49,990 nucleotides of DNA, from contig SVPQ01000018.1 of assembly GCA_015065845.1 (NCBI GenBank), positions 1 through 49,990 on the forward strand. The letters run 5' to 3'. Below, piece by piece: positions 48,301-49,990 of the stretch (its first letter is position 1; the number at the start of each line of letters is the position of its first letter). A program made the translations under genes and the position numbers. The notes under the pieces were generated by a model. The model had not been told where the DNA came from and did no database searches. It saw nothing but the letters and a program-made list of their open reading frames with translations. This stretch comes from Oscillospiraceae bacterium. Its GTDB lineage: Bacteria > Bacillota > Clostridia > Oscillospirales > Acutalibacteraceae.

Positions 48301-49990
48301 TGATAACACTGTAGCCTGTACCGTCAGCAACATAATCTACTGCCCAGTCAACGATTTCTTCAAGAACACCCATCCAAGCAGGGTCACCTGCAGCTACAGC
48401 GTAGCCTTTGATTGTTTCGAGTGTATTTAAATCAACATTGAAGTTTGAAATATTGTCAAGATAAACTGCTGCTAAGTCAAGACCCATATTAAGAATGAGT
48501 TCGAACCACTGAGCAGATGTCTTTGTCTGGAACTTTCTGCCTGATTTAAGTGAAGCGTCAACAAAAATCTGGTCATCATAGTTGATTTGTGGAGTAAGGT
48601 CTGAGAGGAATTCTCTTACAAGAAGAGCAGCAGTCTGTTCAATCTGAACACCTGTTGTAAACATATCAAGGTCGTAAACGAGCTGTGGTAATGCATCGCC
48701 TAAGAATGGGAGAAGCATATAAGCTATAAGACCTTCTCTGCCTTCTGCATTGTTTTCGAATGAATCAATTTTTGCAATAAAAGCATCGTTTGCTTTTAAT
48801 GTGTTAAGGTCAACATAAAGTGGGTTTCTGCCAAAGAATTCAAATGTGAAATTCTTGAGAAGGAACTTAGCAGTTCTCATTAAGTTTTCATTGAATTGGT
48901 CATTACCACCGTCTACCCAGAGTTCGTCGATGCTGCTAACGCCAAGAGTCTGAAGATAACCTGTGTCAATAGCAGTTTCGAGAATTACATGGAGAATGTG
49001 GTTAAGGCAACCAATAATTGAACCATATTGTGTGAGTAACTGATCAAAATTAAATGTAGTATCTGTGAGTGTATAACCCCAGTTAAATGCATAATAAAGG
49101 TCGTTAGCGTTGTAAGCTTCAGCTCTCTGATAACGATGTTTTAAACCTTCTACAACTACCTGGTTACCCTCATCATCTGTTGTGTATTGAAGGTTACCAT
49201 TAGCATCAAGAATAGGTCTTGTAACATAATCTCTGAAGTACCAAGTACCATTTACTTCCCACATCTGTGCGTTACAGAAGTAGTTTTTAACGCTTGAAGA
49301 GTCAACATTTTCATCTTCTACATTAACATAATCAGCATCAGCTTTAATGTTTGCTATTTCCTGAGCATCTTTCTTTTCGTCAAGAGTTACGAAATCAACG
49401 CCCATAGCTTCCATAAAGAGCTTCTTAACATCGTGGTTAAGAGCAACTGTACCGAAGTCTTCGTAAGCTATCTGAAGAACCTGGTCAATAATTGAGAAAA
49501 TTGAGTTGTTTCTGAAAGATAAATCTTTACCTGCAAGTTTATCTTCTGTGAGAATGAAAGATTCCATATCCCAAACTTTCTCTGTTACAGGAACCTGGTT
49601 ACCATTTTCATCAGTTGTATATTCATCTGTAGGAACATACTCATATTTCTGTGGTTTTGTAAGAAGATTATAAACAGCAACATTAACGAGTTTGTCAAGT
49701 GTGTTAACTTCTGCAGGAAGTCCCTGACCTGCTTCTTTTAATTCATCCATGCTCATATCATAACCATAAGAGCCGTGAATGAGCATATCGTAAACCATTT
49801 CAGTCAAGAAACCATCGAGATTAGTAAGAATACCATTGATTTCACCGAGGTCAACTAAGCCACCAACTATGCCGTTAAGACCGCCAATGTTAACACCATC
49901 AGAAGTTAAAACGCCATAAACAGCCTTAGATACAACATTTGCAATTTCTTCATTACCAAGGAAATTAAGAAGAGCATAAACTACTTCTAA
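45311..49990 (-). CDS. Giant secreted dockerin protein, 5' end missing
   Basis: At least 1559 residues; the frame is open to the window edge, and the Met at 49807 is internal (the preceding codons read 'NIGGLNGIVGGLVDLGEING' and so on). The N-terminal two thirds are repetitive helical and beta text without an enzyme motif that I recognise. A likely beta domain is followed by helical, FIVAR-like text (about 1100-1400, for example 'NAYSDAFTKAEAAMTSDSQD' and 'YALQVARNNLRTAAQEADYS'). The C-terminus is a dockerin: 'GDVTGDGVIDVLDCMVIELA' is canonical, while the second loop (N-L-A-T-D-T-E-I-N-D-L-D) is degenerate at its start. It is probably a surface structural protein of a cellulosome-like complex. 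Confidence 0.8.
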   Translation of the reverse strand, partial: LEVVYALLNFLGNEEIANVVSKAVYGVLTSDGVNIGGLNGIVGGLVDLGEINGILTNLDGFLTEMVYDMLIHGSYGYDMSMDELKEAGQGLPAEVNTLDKLVNVAVYNLLTKPQKYEYVPTDEYTTDENGNQVPVTEKVWDMESFILTEDKLAGKDLSFRNNSIFSIIDQVLQIAYEDFGTVALNHDVKKLFMEAMGVDFVTLDEKKDAQEIANIKADADYVNVEDENVDSSSVKNYFCNAQMWEVNGTWYFRDYVTRPILDANGNLQYTTDDEGNQVVVEGLKHRYQRAEAYNANDLYYAFNWGYTLTDTTFNFDQLLTQYGSIIGCLNHILHVILETAIDTGYLQTLGVSSIDELWVDGGNDQFNENLMRTAKFLLKNFTFEFFGRNPLYVDLNTLKANDAFIAKIDSFENNAEGREGLIAYMLLPFLGDALPQLVYDLDMFTTGVQIEQTAALLVREFLSDLTPQINYDDQIFVDASLKSGRKFQTKTSAQWFELILNMGLDLAAVYLDNISNFNVDLNTLETIKGYAVAAGDPAWMGVLEEIVDWAVDYVADGTGYSVINGLEPATLGSVRCVTSYNPQNDTVTVANNYAGNNSAFNILSKALNSLLPLGLLVGVSSDAYALDVKMVFDKLIDVIDDLDLEVLLGVFGRNGRSDNLLGAPNVAVQIFNLVNRLINALFGKSLLVVNNEVAEPINNALQQGNLKTTIYNLLTGLNSRKVALLRSALPVVAVFVDDWGSEQAIRTPNLDIDRVVNSNNGTIDHTFTLSNGSRGLWRGYMKNGARAQDEQYTYNITGISSAQGLAFGGGFEGQLTKGQTKSVIIKGSAPAEGLADRIDIAYQVYNEDGQLMDNGRTYTKSYYVYFNYLAKNTHYNDTDGHNVEMPTAIAFDISSETVVDDIKAFIAKQEGVARWYNGANSSKTIEFKNTGTATQGAFTMTGKSQKQDKETTWYYNPFTFNEGAFNVASLGNGAVYNFTHQFYYTYKQYLWSDETVVGWKDNKTTSIILYNGTLKAELEEYLNEQIDINRLPGDYTNAGAYTDYLVSLANAMASAYNPLWSGNINLDFAGLKADLENKIATLEQYKVDPNDGGDTTAAGIVNLKATLNSVEEGFGGKDYRTYMLYRWHRYQDAKNSANRAINLYEEYSAGLQTQKFEYSSMPVYKLKSAIAGDQYEGYILGVLKDLNEEELAQAKENFSNVAREFGGLTTLDVAQMSNLVTRMSQRLILRSDKPITSYLSKEIESARAEIGTTNNAGYSTRSWNAYSDAFTKAEAAMTSDSQDVIFAAKYALQVARNNLRTAAQEADYSELEELISQANAIFWNPALYDNSNAEIGAVLAALGYTATNTSGVKTDIFPNSAKAVNAHSYDKGDQEEVDDAADALKVALSKMVFKGANYGGNTVTPSQVPTGEVDENDVAITETVKTTKLSAKELLSEVKAKFGSTTANGATDTEVRISLDDNYTLENGNDKFVGTGATITIYTTQSGIKIPLSTIKVIVEGDVTGDGVIDVLDCMVIELASNNLTQINGVYNLAGNLATDTEINDLDLLAVANLAKETH

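Overview
The window reads as low-GC DNA from a motile, anaerobic Firmicute of the class Clostridia, most likely a gut Ruminococcaceae/Oscillospiraceae member. The evidence is AT-rich sequence, strong AAGGAGG-type ribosome binding sites, frequent TTG/GTG starts, the flgM-flgN-flgK-flgL-fliW-csrA-fliD-fliS operon order, a monoderm type IV pilus locus, and secreted proteins ending in dockerin modules. Species assignment is inference. I saw no rRNA, tRNA, CRISPR array or recognisable transposase.

Layout. 1-2.1 kb: the 3' end of a SulP anion transporter, then a small inserted-looking cassette (promoter with a palindrome in its spacer, a 28-codon leader ORF, a DUF3800 gene broken by an amber stop) ending in a second, decayed copy of the sulP tail, then a small Cro/CI-type regulator. 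2.2-6.5 kb: a coiled-coil protein of unknown function and a large PAS hybrid histidine kinase. 6.6-15.1 kb: a twelve-gene flagellar operon on the minus strand running from flgM to flgC. 15.4-16.6 kb: a plus-strand ParA-ComFB pair. 16.9-19.5 kb: DUF554, RluA-type pseudouridine synthase, HflX. 19.8-37.1 kb: a type IV pilus locus on the minus strand (PilP-like, LysM/secretin N-domain protein, PilT, PilC, PilM, PilN, PilO, PilB, then a PilX-like protein and two unusual prepilins). 37.5-42.8 kb: a polysaccharide co-polymerase/tyrosine kinase, a PF14907 nucleotidyltransferase, an S24/S26 peptidase, a PqqD-like protein, an HPr-kinase-like protein, and two short peptides whose leaders share a Y-x-x-P-E-L motif. 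42.8-50 kb: three secreted proteins, two ending in dockerin modules, the last running off the window.

Two things stand out. First, intergenic spaces are populated by at least seven short elements bounded by tandem arrays of a 7-nt unit. In most of them the left and right arrays are in inverted orientation. Three of the elements enclose a gene for a four-helix-bundle protein of the S23/IVP family (TIGR02436-like), a fourth keeps only the 3' end of such a gene, and others are gene-free. Each family has its own heptamer. This looks like a family of mobile or formerly mobile elements, autonomous-like and deleted, with no transposase or reverse transcriptase of their own. Second, two Y-x-x-P-E-L peptides, a PqqD-type recognition protein, an HPr-kinase-like protein, a nucleotidyltransferase and a peptidase lie close together. 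They resemble the tailoring part of a lasso-type RiPP cluster but have no cyclase or B2 protease in the window.

Functionally the window combines two motility organelles (flagellum, type IV pilus), possible placement or second-messenger control genes (ParA/ComFB, CsrA/FliW, hybrid kinase), and a secreted cellulosome-like protein set. All coordinates come from reading the sequence directly; no database search was run.
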